Under the pieces are notes generated by a model that made no database searches, was not told where the DNA came from, and saw nothing but the letters and a program-made list of their open reading frames with translations. The position numbers were made by a program, and so were the translations under genes. From contig CAJMMH010000181.1 in NCBI GenBank assembly GCA_905214365.1, forward strand, positions 1-5,863: a DNA stretch of 5,863 nt, in the 5' to 3' direction. The stretch is from an uncultured bacterium. GTDB lineage: Bacteria > Bacillota > Clostridia > Lachnospirales > Lachnospiraceae. Positions 5,863 through 5,863 of this stretch are shown here, piece after piece. How positions within the stretch are numbered: position 1 is the first letter of the stretch; the number at the start of each line of letters is the position of its first letter.

Positions 5863-5863
5863 G

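Overview
The window reads as part of a Bacillota chromosome, most likely class Clostridia and plausibly Lachnospiraceae. This rests on the mcsA-mcsB-clpC protein-quality-control cluster typical of low-GC Gram-positives, strong AGGAGG-type ribosome binding sites, intermediate base composition, and a last gene that resembles a small family I recall from Lachnospiraceae genomes. The assignment is inference from gene content. No rRNA, tRNA, CRISPR array, insertion sequence or attachment site was seen, and all six genes lie on the + strand.

Layout. Positions 2-805 hold the 3' end of an envelope protein: a cadherin-like beta-sandwich domain, one membrane helix, a very basic juxtamembrane segment and an extremely acidic cytoplasmic tail. 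Its last codons overlap the start of a short GntR/YtrA-type repressor (795-1172). After 20 bases comes mcsA (1193-1759), the zinc-binding activator of the protein arginine kinase. It overlaps mcsB (1746-2780) by 14 bases. An 84-base gap holding a small tandem repeat and an imperfect hairpin precedes clpC (2865-5372), a complete double-ring AAA+ unfoldase that pairs with ClpP. A 76-base gap with a -10-like box leads to a 137-residue cytosolic protein of unknown function (5449-5862).

How the genes work together. In Bacillus-type organisms CtsR represses this operon, McsA/McsB phosphorylate arginines on damaged proteins, and ClpC recognises phospho-arginine and feeds substrates to ClpP. Two departures stand out here. 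First, the usual ctsR position is taken by a YtrA-type GntR regulator translationally overlapped with a membrane protein gene. Second, the McsB homologue keeps the fold signatures but has lost residues expected to be catalytic: NEEDH has become NSVDH, the active-site Cys is Tyr, one nucleotide-binding Arg is Lys, and the flexible-loop Glu is Asp. ClpC still has both N-domain glutamates that read phospho-arginine in the B. subtilis protein. The best candidate for something undescribed is therefore a rewired McsAB-ClpC module in which McsB may be a pseudokinase or adaptor, under a different type of regulator.
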